Shown: positions 1 through 8,253, counted from the first letter of the stretch. The stretch: 41,633 bases of DNA from Chitinophagales bacterium 65-1 (GCA_002050465.1 MWYX01000047.1:1-41633); one strand, 5' to 3'. Notes: generated from the sequence alone by a model not told the origin. Numbers and translations are program-made.

Positions 1-101
1 CTATAACCTGAAGTCAATTCAGAATGTCCATTGGTCTTAACACTTTTGTGAAACGCCAAATGTAATTTACCTTGTACCCGCCTTCTCGGTTAAAATAATG
101 C

Positions 102-1097
102 CTATTTTAATCCCCTCTTTCTTAGCCATTCTGTTTGCTTTTTTCTGATCTCCTCATCACGGGTGATAGAACCTTTGGAAACCTCGAACTCACCTGCATC
201 AGCAAGTGCTTCATCAGCATAGCGTGCCACTGTCCGATCATCAAGACCATCCAGTATTTTTAACGTCAGATTAATTAGTTGTGCAGATCGTCTTCGATAA
301 ATTTGCGATCCTTTTGCTGCTGTAGCCAGCCGTGGGGATCCGAAATAGCCAAGCCATGAATCACCCTTTGCAATATCAATTAACTCCTTCATTGATTGTG
401 CAGAGAATGGACGTGCCGTTTTGTAAGAGTTCTCCACGAGATGAGGGGTGATATACAACAACCGGCTTAGCTCTGACATACCAGCATGAATATCTAATCC
501 GTTCTCCGCAAGTTCTGCGTCAGTAAGAATTGGGAAAGGTGGCAAGTCAGCAGTAGGTTTCGGCTCAAGCCCATCAAGATTTACCATTCGTCCTCCGTAA
601 ATATCCCGAAAATAATCTCCTGCCTGATCCAATGCCTGGTTGTGTAGGGGAGAACCATGGCCGTGAATTATAAAAACGTGGCGAAAGCCCTGATCACCAA
701 GTTGTGTTGCCAAATCCATAAAAACAGCTCTGAGAGTTGAGGCCCGGATGCCATAGCTTCCCGAAAAAATATTTTTGTAACCGATTTCATTTGCTCCGCC
801 TGTGCCGAGTGGAATTGTAGGAAACATCAACACTGTCCAACCTGGACGAGCAACAATTGCGTCTGCAACATCTCGACTGAGCCGCTCGTTTAAATACCCA
901 TCGCTGAAAGAAGGCATAAAAGGACCGTGTTGTTCAAGAACTCCGCCAGGTAGAATTACAACGGTTTTTTGTTTATCTAATAATTGGATTTGTTTGGTAT
1001 TCATTTCCGCCACATGATAGATTTGTCCGTTTGCCGGTACTTGAAAACCTATAACAACTAAGACAAGAAGACTAGCGTTACTTAAAAGATTTTTCAT
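102..1097 (-). CDS. Secreted creatininase-family amidohydrolase
   Basis: 331 residues with an N-terminal signal peptide (hydrophobic residues 9-20, likely cleaved near GQ25), so the product is exported. The creatininase fold is supported by three landmarks: EQHGP at 55-59 followed by SDG at 65-67 (E55, H57 and D66 match the metal ligands of the family), HGHGSP at 145-150 where most members have NGHGGN, and DIHAGMSEL at 202-210 where most have HAGExETS. Family members are metal-dependent amidohydrolases acting on creatinine or on cyclic or formylated amides. The altered second and third motifs make creatinine an unsafe substrate guess. It is divergent from the SGNH gene at 1198 and I see no strong promoter in the gap. 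The substrate is unknown. Confidence 0.8.
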   Translation of the reverse strand: MKNLLSNASLLVLVVIGFQVPANGQIYHVAEMNTKQIQLLDKQKTVVILPGGVLEQHGPFMPSFSDGYLNERLSRDVADAIVARPGWTVLMFPTIPLGTGGANEIGYKNIFSGSYGIRASTLRAVFMDLATQLGDQGFRHVFIIHGHGSPLHNQALDQAGDYFRDIYGGRMVNLDGLEPKPTADLPPFPILTDAELAENGLDIHAGMSELSRLLYITPHLVENSYKTARPFSAQSMKELIDIAKGDSWLGYFGSPRLATAAKGSQIYRRRSAQLINLTLKILDGLDDRTVARYADEALADAGEFEVSKGSITRDEEIRKKQTEWLRKRGLK

Positions 1098-1197
1098 AGC
1101 TGATTATTTAATGATAGAATTACTTACTTTTTGTAAAGTAATTTTGAGTGAGAAAATTAATAAAAAAACATCATAGAAATTATTTTTACCTTTCGGT

Positions 1198-1860
1198 ATG
1201 AAAAACATTTTAATATTGTTTTGTGTACTCTTATTAATGTCAGGTACTGTGCAGAAAAAGAAAAGCGTCATTTTTTTCGGAGACTCAATAACAGAGCTGG
1301 CAGTTAAGCCGGCAGGATTTATCGTAAAGATAGATTCCATGCTGAAGAAAAATAATATAAATAATTATGATTTAACCGGTACGGGTTTCAGCGGCAATAA
1401 AATTTATGACTTGTACTTACGGCTGGAAGATGATGTGCTGAAGAAAAACCCTGACCTGGTGGTAATTTTTATTGGCGTGAATGATGTATGGCATAAGCGT
1501 ACCCTTGGCACCGGCACAGATGCTGATAAGTTTGAAAGATTCTATACTGCTGTTTTAAAAAAACTGGCTGATAAAAATATTAAAGCGATCCTCTGTACAC
1601 CTGCTGTTATTGGCGAAAAAACCGATCTTACAAATGAGCAGGATGGAGATCTGAATAAATATACTAATATTATCAGGGGGCTTTCAGTAAAAAATAATCT
1701 ACCATTGATTGACTTAAGAAAAATCTTCCGGGAGTATAATCTCAGGATCAATACTGAAAATAAAGACAGGGGCATATTAACACGAGATGGTGTTCATCTT
1801 AATGACAAAGGCAATCAGTTAGTGGCAGATGAAATGTGGAAAGTAATTTCAAAGTTTTGA
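1198..1860 (+). CDS. SGNH/GDSL-type lipase or esterase, exported
   Basis: 220 residues starting with a short signal peptide (MKNILILFCVLLLMSG). All four SGNH blocks are visible: FGDSIT at 27-32 with nucleophile S30, block II around GTGFSGN at 61-67, GVND at 93-96 with N95, and DGVHL at 197-201 with D197 and H200 completing the triad. The family hydrolyses carboxylic esters, often acetyl groups on polysaccharides. The substrate cannot be read from the sequence. A near-match to the Bacteroidota -7 box (TACCTTTC, 1187-1194) ends only three bases before the ATG, which would give an almost leaderless mRNA. The gene converges with osmC at 1862 with one base between stop codons. Confidence 0.85.
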   Translation: MKNILILFCVLLLMSGTVQKKKSVIFFGDSITELAVKPAGFIVKIDSMLKKNNINNYDLTGTGFSGNKIYDLYLRLEDDVLKKNPDLVVIFIGVNDVWHKRTLGTGTDADKFERFYTAVLKKLADKNIKAILCTPAVIGEKTDLTNEQDGDLNKYTNIIRGLSVKNNLPLIDLRKIFREYNLRINTENKDRGILTRDGVHLNDKGNQLVADEMWKVISKF

Positions 1861-1861
1861 A

Positions 1862-2278
1862 TCATAAAAAATTTATCTCCGTTTCAAGTTTAGCAAATGC
1901 CCTGAACATAGCGCTGACACCGCAATATTTATTTTGTGACAGATCTACAGCCTTTTCAACCTTTGCCTCTTCTTCTTTTTTCACTCTTATGTTATAGATC
2001 AGTTTTACAGTATGATACACTGCAGGTTCTGTTTCTGTTAATGCTGCATCAACATCAATTGAAAAATCAGAGAATTCTACCCTCATCTTATTTAATATCA
2101 TCACCACATCAACACCTGTACATCCTGCCAGCGAAACAAGCATTAAAGCCTTAGGTTGCGGGCCTGTATTATTACCTCCACGTTCTTTATTGAGATCAAT
2201 GGTTACGGAATGGCCATTCAGTTCAGCGCTAAATGCCATCCCTCCTTTAAAAGCAGAAATGATATGATGTGATGCCAT
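1862..2278 (-). CDS. OsmC/Ohr-family peroxiredoxin-like protein
   Basis: 138 residues with the typical OsmC layout: an N-terminal strand region, then AGCTGVDV at 51-58 carrying the first redox cysteine C53, and KYCGVSAMF at 117-125 carrying C119. In this family the two cysteines reduce organic hydroperoxides. The start codon abuts the thioredoxin stop upstream (TAA directly followed by ATG), so the two are almost certainly co-translated. That suggests the thioredoxin is an electron donor, which is inference. The sequence does not separate OsmC from YhfA-like subgroups with confidence. Confidence 0.85.
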   Translation of the reverse strand: MASHHIISAFKGGMAFSAELNGHSVTIDLNKERGGNNTGPQPKALMLVSLAGCTGVDVVMILNKMRVEFSDFSIDVDAALTETEPAVYHTVKLIYNIRVKKEEEAKVEKAVDLSQNKYCGVSAMFRAFAKLETEINFL

Positions 2279-2572
2279 TTATAATTTACTTTTTACAATA
2301 CCTGAAAGTTGCTGTGCATTCATTGCCCCTGATTGACGCCATAAAACCTTTCCTTTTTTAAAAAGGATCAGAGTGGGTACTCCCTGTATATTAAATTGCT
2401 CAGCAGTTGCCCTGTTCTTGTCTATATCAACCTTTAATACTCTAATTTCCTTATGGCTTTCGGCAAATCGTTTAATTTCCGGTGCCATCATTTTGCAGGG
2501 ACCACACCATTCTGCATGAAAATCTACCAATACAGGTTTTTCATCATTTAATATTGTGCTGAATGTTTCCAT
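2279..2572 (-). CDS. Thioredoxin-family protein
   Basis: 97 residues, a minimal single-domain thioredoxin without signal peptide, so cytoplasmic. The active site is WCGPCK at 22-27, the cis-proline is in GVPT (P66), and strand and helix order match the fold. It reduces protein disulfides. It lies first in a two-gene unit with osmC. The start is the ATG at 2570-2572. The region in front holds the GTCATTA inverted repeat and no obvious promoter. It could be the housekeeping TrxA or a dedicated partner of OsmC; the sequence alone does not decide. Confidence 0.88.
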   Translation of the reverse strand: METFSTILNDEKPVLVDFHAEWCGPCKMMAPEIKRFAESHKEIRVLKVDIDKNRATAEQFNIQGVPTLILFKKGKVLWRQSGAMNAQQLSGIVKSKL

Positions 2573-2613
2573 ACCAGATAGTCCTACATATTTTATGCCT
2601 TTTTCTTTTAATA

Positions 2614-2687
2614 GTCATTAAGTCATTAGTCAGGTCATTGATTAAATATGTCATTGATTATGTGGTTTTACATAATGACTTAATGAC
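2614..2687. repeat. GTCATTA repeat cluster with 15-bp perfect inverted arms
   Basis: The arm at 2614-2628 (GTCATTAAGTCATTA) is exactly complementary to 2673-2687 (TAATGACTTAATGAC). Between them lie further GTCATTG copies at 2634-2640 and 2650-2656. The right side continues with CCAATGAC. The array fills most of the 130-bp gap between the beta-helix gene and trx. Transcribed on either strand it could fold into a long stem. No T-run follows, so it is not a standard terminator. Confidence 0.8.
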
Positions 2688-2702
2688 CCAATGACAATAA
2701 TG

Positions 2703-4850
2703 TCAAAGAGGCGACAAAGTAAAAATCAGCGTGGCATATCCGGCATTTTCAACATGCTCAACTCTGATATTATGTTTTTTACCATCGAGCTCTATTATAG
2801 TACTGTGGTGTGTACCTTCATCGTAAACATATTTTTTTGCATCCCAGAAATCAATTATAAGTTTTCCATCAATAAAAACTTTCACAATATCATCTGCTGT
2901 AATGCCAAGATCATACTTTCCCTTTGGTACATGCAAAATTCCGGTGGCAACTGTTGCAAACGAGTCTGCCGGCAGGTTTTTACCTATTCCTCCCCACCAG
3001 GTATAATCAAGTTTTTTTGAAATTTCAGTTTTTACAGGAGTTGCTGCGAGCACTTCTTTAAAAACTTCATAATTTTTATTAGGGTCATGAGATAGATCCC
3101 ATTTGTACCATTTTACATCCCATGTTATCTGTGGATCAAATTCTCTGAAAGAAAAAGTATAAGGTTTGTTAGCAGGATATTTTTTGCCGAACTGTGAGGT
3201 AAAACTTTCGCCAGTGTATAGGGCATCTATTACAATATCATCACTTATTTTTTCTGCTGTGATGGATGAGGGGAAATTTCCTGAGTTGGCAGAAATATTT
3301 TTTACTCCTTTAGAATTTTTAATTGTCCATTTCCCTTTTGGTCCAAGTATATCAAAAAACATTTTTCCGGAACTGTCAATATTGGCAAGCCATAGAATAG
3401 GATAAAGAAAATCATACGGTCCCCATTGAGTTATACGCATTTCTTTTCGGCCTTCAGGAATTTTTAATTTAAAAGGTGATGACGGAACTTTTGGAATGTT
3501 TATACTGATCGTTGTATCAATCCATTTTGAAAATGTAGTGCTATCCAAATCTGATACATTATTGTTGATCTTGTAAGGTGTTTTCACGTTAGAAAAAGAA
3601 TTACCTAATAAATCAATATATGATGTTAAGGCAATATCAATTCCCGTTTGGTTGGCAACTAATTCATTACCGGCTATCATATAATTTCTGCTTCTTGTAT
3701 CACGATATTTTGCATATCCCCAATCTTTGGGTTGTTCTTTTCTTGCCCATAATTTTATAGCTGTTTTATCTCCTTTAAACATATTATCTTTTATGCTATT
3801 GTCTTGCCCGTGCTCAATTGCAATCCCCACGTTATTTTTTTCAAAATTATTTTTTTTAATAAGTGTATTAAAACTATAACCTCCCCAAATACCATTATCA
3901 CATTCCTTAATTATGTTATCAATGATTTTATTTCGGCTAAATGTTACTTCTATACCATTGGTTGGTGCATAAGAAAAATCATTTTTATAAATAATATTGT
4001 CATTGCATCCGCCTTCGCCGGTATCCATTGTATGTTTACCAGCCCAAAGAAAAAAGCCATCTCCGCTATGTGTAGCTGAATTATATGCGAATGTGTTCTC
4101 ATTGCATTGTTCAAAAACCAGGATCCCTGCGCTATCCTGCCCCCGGTTAAATATGCCATGGCTATAGCCTCTTACATTAAAGTTTAGTTGATTGTGAAGG
4201 ATTTTATTTCTATTGCTGCGATACATTCCAATACCGAGCGCTGAATTAAAAGAGAAATTATTATTATAAACCATTCCATCATTGCAGCCTGTCATCAGTA
4301 ATCCGTTTTGTCCGCCTGTTATTCTATTATCTCGTATGGTTGCTTTATTGCAATTACGCAGATAAATTCCTGCGCCATATCGCAGCCATTCATCATTTTC
4401 ATTGTTATGATAACTCATCCAGTCACTCACATCTTCCCGTAACCTGTTGCTGTGCAATTTTTGCCGGTAATTATAACTGAAATCGCAATTTTGAATGGTA
4501 AGATTTTCAACATTTCTCCCCATTACAGCCACTTTAAATCCGTGGATATTTGCATTTTTTAATACAATATTTTTACCACCTTTAATAATAATTGCAGTGC
4601 CGTAAAATTCGTTAGGGTAGTTCTTATCATTGGAGCCTTTTAATTCTGCACCGTTAAAATCAATTGTTATATTATTACCCTCAATTATAATAACGCTTTG
4701 TTTTAAAGAATCGTAACCGTTTATTGCATACTTATTCTTTATGATCTTTACTGATTTAGTAATCACCATTCCTTTTGTAATGGGGATATCCGTGGCAAAG
4801 CAATTGCAGGATAAAACCATAGGAACGAATAAAAATCTTATAAGTTTCAT
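2703..4850 (-). CDS. Secreted right-handed beta-helix protein with PA14-like C-terminal domain
   Basis: 715 residues from the ATG at 4848-4850. An upstream in-frame ATG (4889) would add 13 residues without a better leader, while the internal start gives a proper signal peptide (MKLIRFLFVPMVLSCNCFA). Residues of about 40-410 contain many repeats of the type N..I..N.F..N, typical of parallel beta-helix (PbH1/NosD-like) folds. After a linker, the last 135 or so residues carry DDIVKVFIDGKLIIDFWD and a terminal YATLIF strand, resembling PA14-type carbohydrate-binding domains. This combination is usual for secreted polysaccharide lyases, hydrolases or adhesins. No catalytic motif stands out, so the activity is unassigned. 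Confidence 0.75.
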   Translation of the reverse strand: MKLIRFLFVPMVLSCNCFATDIPITKGMVITKSVKIIKNKYAINGYDSLKQSVIIIEGNNITIDFNGAELKGSNDKNYPNEFYGTAIIIKGGKNIVLKNANIHGFKVAVMGRNVENLTIQNCDFSYNYRQKLHSNRLREDVSDWMSYHNNENDEWLRYGAGIYLRNCNKATIRDNRITGGQNGLLMTGCNDGMVYNNNFSFNSALGIGMYRSNRNKILHNQLNFNVRGYSHGIFNRGQDSAGILVFEQCNENTFAYNSATHSGDGFFLWAGKHTMDTGEGGCNDNIIYKNDFSYAPTNGIEVTFSRNKIIDNIIKECDNGIWGGYSFNTLIKKNNFEKNNVGIAIEHGQDNSIKDNMFKGDKTAIKLWARKEQPKDWGYAKYRDTRSRNYMIAGNELVANQTGIDIALTSYIDLLGNSFSNVKTPYKINNNVSDLDSTTFSKWIDTTISINIPKVPSSPFKLKIPEGRKEMRITQWGPYDFLYPILWLANIDSSGKMFFDILGPKGKWTIKNSKGVKNISANSGNFPSSITAEKISDDIVIDALYTGESFTSQFGKKYPANKPYTFSFREFDPQITWDVKWYKWDLSHDPNKNYEVFKEVLAATPVKTEISKKLDYTWWGGIGKNLPADSFATVATGILHVPKGKYDLGITADDIVKVFIDGKLIIDFWDAKKYVYDEGTHHSTIIELDGKKHNIRVEHVENAGYATLIFTLSPL

Positions 4851-4911
4851 TTTTAGCCTTGGGGTTTGGCAAAATTCTCCATTTTTCATTACATTATTAT
4901 CAATTATTTCT

Positions 4912-4919
4912 TACCTTTG
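4912..4919 (+). promoter_or_regulatory. -7 box of the rpmB promoter
   Basis: TACCTTTG matches the Bacteroidota -7 consensus TAnnTTTG. It lies 22 bases before the rpmB ATG, leaving a leader of roughly 15-20 bases. No clear TTG is found at the -33 position. Confidence 0.55.
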
Positions 4920-4941
4920 CCCTCCGAAAAAAAGGAATTAT

Positions 4942-5178
4942 ATGTCCAGAGTATGCCAGGTTACAGGTAAAAGACCGATTACAGGTAACAAAGTTTCCCA
5001 TTCTAACATTAAAACGAGAAGAAGGTTCCTGCCTAATCTCCAAACAAAGCGTTATTTTTTAGCAGAAGAGGATAAATGGATAACCTTAAAATTATCTACA
5101 GAGGGCATCCGTACAATTGCAAAAAATGGGCTATATAGTGTAATAAAGGAAATGAGACAAAACGGTTCTAAAATATAA
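4942..5178 (+). CDS. rpmB: Large ribosomal subunit protein bL28
   Basis: 78 residues beginning MSRVCQVTGKRP, the standard L28 start, followed by the SHSNIKTRRRFLPNLQ block. The open frame extends upstream, but the preceding part lies across the promoter and has no family match, so the ATG at 4942 is right. AAAGGA lies just before the start. First gene of a tight cluster with rpmG and the DUF4295 gene, 15 bases before rpmG. The rpmB-rpmG pair is widespread; the DUF4295 and ftsY neighbours are the Bacteroidota version. Confidence 0.97.
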   Translation: MSRVCQVTGKRPITGNKVSHSNIKTRRRFLPNLQTKRYFLAEEDKWITLKLSTEGIRTIAKNGLYSVIKEMRQNGSKI

Positions 5179-5193
5179 TTAAAAAGGTATAAT

Positions 5194-5376
5194 ATGGCTA
5201 AGAAAGGCAACAGGGTTCAGGTAATTATGGAATGTACAGAGCATAAGACTTCAGGTCTTCCCGGTACAAGCCGTTATATTACAACAAAAAACAAAAAGAA
5301 TTCCCCGGAGCGGTTAGAATTAAAAAAATTCAATCCAACATTAAAGAAAGTTACTCTTCATAAAGAAATTAAATAA
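5194..5376 (+). CDS. rpmG: Large ribosomal subunit protein bL33
   Basis: 60 residues, starting [18 protein letters not shown] and ending [10 protein letters not shown], a full-length L33. Only one cysteine (C14) is present, so this is the zinc-free type without the two CxxC pairs. Its stop at 5374-5376 is two bases before the next ATG, so translation is likely coupled with the DUF4295 gene. Confidence 0.97.
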   Translation: MAKKGNRVQVIMECTEHKTSGLPGTSRYITTKNKKNSPERLELKKFNPTLKKVTLHKEIK

Positions 5377-5378
5377 CA

Positions 5379-5549
5379 ATGGCAAAATCAGCTAAAACAG
5401 CGATTAAAACAAAGGATCAAAAAGCAGCAGCAGAAGCAAAGAACTGGACAAAAGTTGTACGCACTGTCCGCAGTCCTAAAACCGGTTCATATACTTTTAA
5501 GGAAAGTATAGTTCACAAGGACAAAGTGAAGGATTTTTTGAAAAGCTAA
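5379..5549 (+). CDS. DUF4295 family small ribosome-associated protein
   Basis: A 56-residue lysine-rich protein (starts MAKSAKTAIKTKDQ, ends HKDKVKDFLKS). It follows rpmG by two bases in the cluster order typical of Bacteroidota, where DUF4295 proteins sit. From memory, and not checked, this family was seen as an extra large-subunit protein (named bL38) in Flavobacterium ribosome structures. The basic composition, size and position between rpmG and ftsY support a ribosomal role. Confidence 0.85.
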   Translation: MAKSAKTAIKTKDQKAAAEAKNWTKVVRTVRSPKTGSYTFKESIVHKDKVKDFLKS

Positions 5550-5571
5550 ACTTTGCAATAAATTATTTATA

Positions 5572-5604
5572 AAGCTATTCGCCTAAATGTGGATGGCTTT
5601 TTTG
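5572..5604 (+). terminator. Intrinsic terminator of the rpmB-rpmG-DUF4295 operon
   Basis: AAGCTAT (5572-5578) pairs with ATGGCTT (5593-5599), allowing one G-U pair, across a 14-base loop. The stem runs directly into six T residues. It lies 22 bases after the DUF4295 stop, which separates the ribosomal cluster from ftsY. Confidence 0.75.
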
Positions 5605-5714
5605 TTTAAACCCTAAATCCCCGCCTGAATGACTTAGTCGGGCAGGCCTAAAGGGACTTCCGAAAATGATATTAAAATTATACACTCTTATTTTTAAACA
5701 ATCTAAAACAAAAT

Positions 5715-5729
5715 CCCCCTTTTAGGGGG
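5715..5729. repeat. GC-rich hairpin repeat touching the ftsY start
   Basis: CCCCCT and AGGGGG form a 6-bp stem with a TTT loop, followed by TAAGGGGT and the ftsY ATG at 5738. Preceding DNA (about 5615-5660) holds another imperfect palindrome bounded by GCCTG and CAGGC. Similar C/G-rich hairpins recur at 6740-6758, 8175-8189, 12011-12024 and 26741-26755. Confidence 0.6.
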
Positions 5730-5737
5730 TAAGGGGT

Positions 5738-6718
5738 ATGGGACTATTTGATAAGCTGTTAGGCAAAAAACAACAAAAGGAAACTTTAGATGAAGGTCTG
5801 CAGAAGACAAAATCAGGTTTCTTTGATAAGATAACAAAGGCAATTGCAGGTAAGAGTACCGTTGATGAAGAGGTGCTGGATAATTTAGAAGATGCATTGG
5901 TAAGTGCTGATGTAGGAGTTGATACTACCGTTAAGATTATTGATAAAATAGAAGCACGGGTTGCCCGTGATAAATATATAAATACAACAGAATTAAATTC
6001 AATTTTAAAAGAGGAGGTTCAATCTCTTTTAGTGGATTCTCCAGGTGATACTTCTTACGAAAATTACGAGCTGCCATCAGGACATAAACCTCATATTATT
6101 TTAGTGGTTGGTGTAAATGGTGTTGGAAAAACTACAACTATTGGTAAGCTGGCTCATAATTTTTCACAAGCAGGTAAATCAGTTTTATTAGGAGCTGCAG
6201 ATACTTTCAGGGCAGCCGCTGTTGATCAATTAACTATCTGGAGTGAAAGGGCAAATGTTCCGATAGTAAAACACAGTATGGGCGCTGACCCGAGTGCTGT
6301 TGCTTTTGATGCAGTACAAAGCGGCATCGCTAAAAACGTTGATGTTATTTTAATTGATACTGCCGGTCGGCTTCATAATAAAGCCCATTTGATGGATGAG
6401 CTTGGTAAAATAAAAAGATCAATAAATAAAGTACAGCCTGATGCACCACATGAAGTGCTACTGGTTTTAGATGGCAGTACAGGTCAAAATGCTTTGGAAC
6501 AGGCTAAACATTTTACAGCGACCACAGAAGTAACAGCTATTGCAATAACCAAGTTAGATGGAACAGCAAAGGGCGGAGTAGTACTGGCAATTGCTGATCA
6601 ATTTAAAATACCTGTAAAGTTTATTGGGGTCGGGGAAAAAGCTACTGATCTTCTTGTATTTGATAAAAAAGAATTTGTAGATACACTGTTTGAGGCCCAT
6701 CCCAATAATTCTGTGTAA
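5738..6718 (+). CDS. ftsY: Signal recognition particle receptor FtsY
   Basis: 326 residues, the short FtsY form lacking the long acidic A domain. After an N domain (about 25-100) the G domain shows GVNGVGKTTT at 125-134 (P-loop), DTFRAAA at 155-161, DTAGR at 207-211 and TKLDGTAKGG at 271-280, in the order of SRP GTPases. It docks the SRP-ribosome complex at the inner membrane. The start MGLFDKLLGKK is typical. The ATG lies one base after AAGGGG, which is part of a repeat-like hairpin at 5715-5729, so its initiation region is partly built from repeat DNA. Confidence 0.97.
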   Translation: MGLFDKLLGKKQQKETLDEGLQKTKSGFFDKITKAIAGKSTVDEEVLDNLEDALVSADVGVDTTVKIIDKIEARVARDKYINTTELNSILKEEVQSLLVDSPGDTSYENYELPSGHKPHIILVVGVNGVGKTTTIGKLAHNFSQAGKSVLLGAADTFRAAAVDQLTIWSERANVPIVKHSMGADPSAVAFDAVQSGIAKNVDVILIDTAGRLHNKAHLMDELGKIKRSINKVQPDAPHEVLLVLDGSTGQNALEQAKHFTATTEVTAIAITKLDGTAKGGVVLAIADQFKIPVKFIGVGEKATDLLVFDKKEFVDTLFEAHPNNSV

Positions 6719-6739
6719 AAGATCAAGACACTGCTAAGG

Positions 6740-6758
6740 CCCTTCCCGAAGGGAAGGG
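6740..6758. repeat. Perfect 8-bp hairpin repeat after ftsY
   Basis: CCCTTCCC and GGGAAGGG form an 8-bp stem around a GAA loop, 22 bases after the ftsY stop. No T-run follows, so termination is uncertain. A second C/G-rich tract (6813-6838) lies before the rimO promoter. Confidence 0.6.
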
Positions 6759-6843
6759 AGTTAACACATTCAATTAAATAGTTTATCACAAAATAAAAGA
6801 ATAACGATCTAAGTTCCCACTTCGGGGGCAGGGGGCTTTTACT

Positions 6844-6851
6844 TACCTTTG
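6844..6851 (+). promoter_or_regulatory. -7 box of the rimO promoter
   Basis: TACCTTTG matches TAnnTTTG exactly and ends 11 bases before the rimO ATG, predicting a leader of only about five bases. The -33 region is occupied by GC-rich repeat DNA without a TTG. Confidence 0.5.
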
Positions 6852-6862
6852 CCGGCATTACA

Positions 6863-8167
6863 ATGAAAACAAAAAGCTTACAAAAAGATAAGGTTAACAT
6901 CATTACACTTGGTTGTAGTAAAAACCTGGTTGATAGCGAAGTGCTTGGCGGGCAATTAACAGCAGGCGCTTATGATGTGGTTCATGAAAACAAAAGAGAT
7001 CACAATATTGTAATTGTAAATACCTGCGGATTTATTGATAAAGCAAAGGAAGAAAGTGTAAACACAATTTTACAGCAGGTAGAATTAAAGCGCCGCGGAA
7101 AATTAGACAAAGTGTATGTAACGGGTTGCCTAAGTGAACGCTATAAAAATAGCCTGGAAGTGGAGATCCCTGATGTTGACGCCTACTTTGGCACCATGGA
7201 ATTGCCTTTTCTTCTAAAGAAATTTAATGTTAATTACAAGGCAGAATTAATTGGGGAAAGAATCCTGAGCACACCAAATCATTATGCTTATCTTAAAATA
7301 AGTGAAGGGTGTAACAGAACGTGCTCGTTTTGTGCAATACCATTAATGAGAGGGAAGCATGTAAGCCGCCCCATTGAATCTTTAGTTGATGAGGCAAAAA
7401 AATTAGTGCAAAGGGGGGTAAAGGAAATTATGCTCATCGCACAGGAGCTTACTTATTATGGGCTGGATATTTATAAGAAAAGAGAACTTCCAAAATTATT
7501 ACATGCATTAGCTGATATTTCCGGTCTTGGATGGATCCGGCTGCACTATGCTTATCCTTCTAAATTTCCGGTGGAAATAATTGATGCGATGAGTGTAAGG
7601 GAAAATATCTGTAACTATCTTGATATGCCCCTGCAACATGCCAGTAACAGATTGCTTAAAGCAATGAAGCGGCAAATTACACGGGAAGAAATGGAAGACA
7701 TTATTGGTGAAATAAAAAATAAAATTCCGGGTATATGTTTGCGCACAACATTAATAAGTGGCTTTCCGGGAGAAACCGAAGATGATGTAGAAGAATTAAA
7801 ATCATTTCTTACAAAAATGCAGTTTGACAGGGTAGGTATTTTTTCTTATTCCCATGAAGAGGGAACATCTGCGTATCATTTATCCGATAATATTCCTGAA
7901 GACGAAAAACAAAGAAGAGCTGAGGAAATAATGGAGATTCAACAGGAAATCAGTTATAGAAAAAATGTAGAAAAAGTAAATAAAGTATATAAAGTAATAG
8001 TTGATAAACGGGAGGCAGGAAAATATTTGGGGCGTACAGAATTTGACAGTGTAGAGGTGGATAATGAAGTAATAATAAAAAGCAACAAAAAATTAATTAT
8101 AGGGGATTTTGTAAATGTGAAGATCACCAATGCTTATGATTATGACCTGGAAGGAGAAGTTGTCTGA
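6863..8167 (+). CDS. rimO: Ribosomal protein uS12 methylthiotransferase RimO
   Basis: 434 residues. The N-terminal UPF0004 domain has cysteines C18, C55 and C89 for the auxiliary iron-sulfur cluster (GCSKNLVDSE at 17-26). The radical SAM motif is CNRTCSFC at 150-157. The C-terminal 60 or so residues form a TRAM domain. The GCSKN-VDSE signature separates RimO from the tRNA enzyme MiaB. It methylthiolates the conserved aspartate of ribosomal protein S12, using S-adenosylmethionine. It is the fifth translation or targeting gene in this block. Confidence 0.95.
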   Translation: MKTKSLQKDKVNIITLGCSKNLVDSEVLGGQLTAGAYDVVHENKRDHNIVIVNTCGFIDKAKEESVNTILQQVELKRRGKLDKVYVTGCLSERYKNSLEVEIPDVDAYFGTMELPFLLKKFNVNYKAELIGERILSTPNHYAYLKISEGCNRTCSFCAIPLMRGKHVSRPIESLVDEAKKLVQRGVKEIMLIAQELTYYGLDIYKKRELPKLLHALADISGLGWIRLHYAYPSKFPVEIIDAMSVRENICNYLDMPLQHASNRLLKAMKRQITREEMEDIIGEIKNKIPGICLRTTLISGFPGETEDDVEELKSFLTKMQFDRVGIFSYSHEEGTSAYHLSDNIPEDEKQRRAEEIMEIQQEISYRKNVEKVNKVYKVIVDKREAGKYLGRTEFDSVEVDNEVIIKSNKKLIIGDFVNVKITNAYDYDLEGEVV

Positions 8168-8174
8168 ACCAGGA

Positions 8175-8189
8175 CCTGCCTTCGGCAGG
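8175..8189. repeat. CCTGCC-TTC-GGCAGG hairpin repeat
   Basis: A 6-bp stem with a TTC loop, eight bases after the rimO stop and before the bshC promoter. It is one of several small GC-rich hairpins in this AT-rich window. Confidence 0.6.
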
Positions 8190-8225
8190 CAGATTTATTG
8201 GATTAATGGGATTTACAGGATACTG

Positions 8226-8253
8226 TTGTTAATTTGCGTCTTACTTAACTTTG
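8226..8253 (+). promoter_or_regulatory. bshC promoter
   Basis: TTG at 8226-8228, a 17-base spacer, and TAACTTTG at 8246-8253 match both elements of the Bacteroidota housekeeping promoter. Transcription should start near 8260, about 20 bases before the proposed TTG start of bshC. Confidence 0.7.

Noticed and set aside
802-1017. Open frame antisense to the creatininase-family gene
   Set aside because: Shadow of a well-supported gene, no family match and no start signal.
5605-5737. Riboswitch or leader RNA before ftsY
   Set aside because: The structure is explained by GC-rich repeat hairpins and matches no riboswitch I know.
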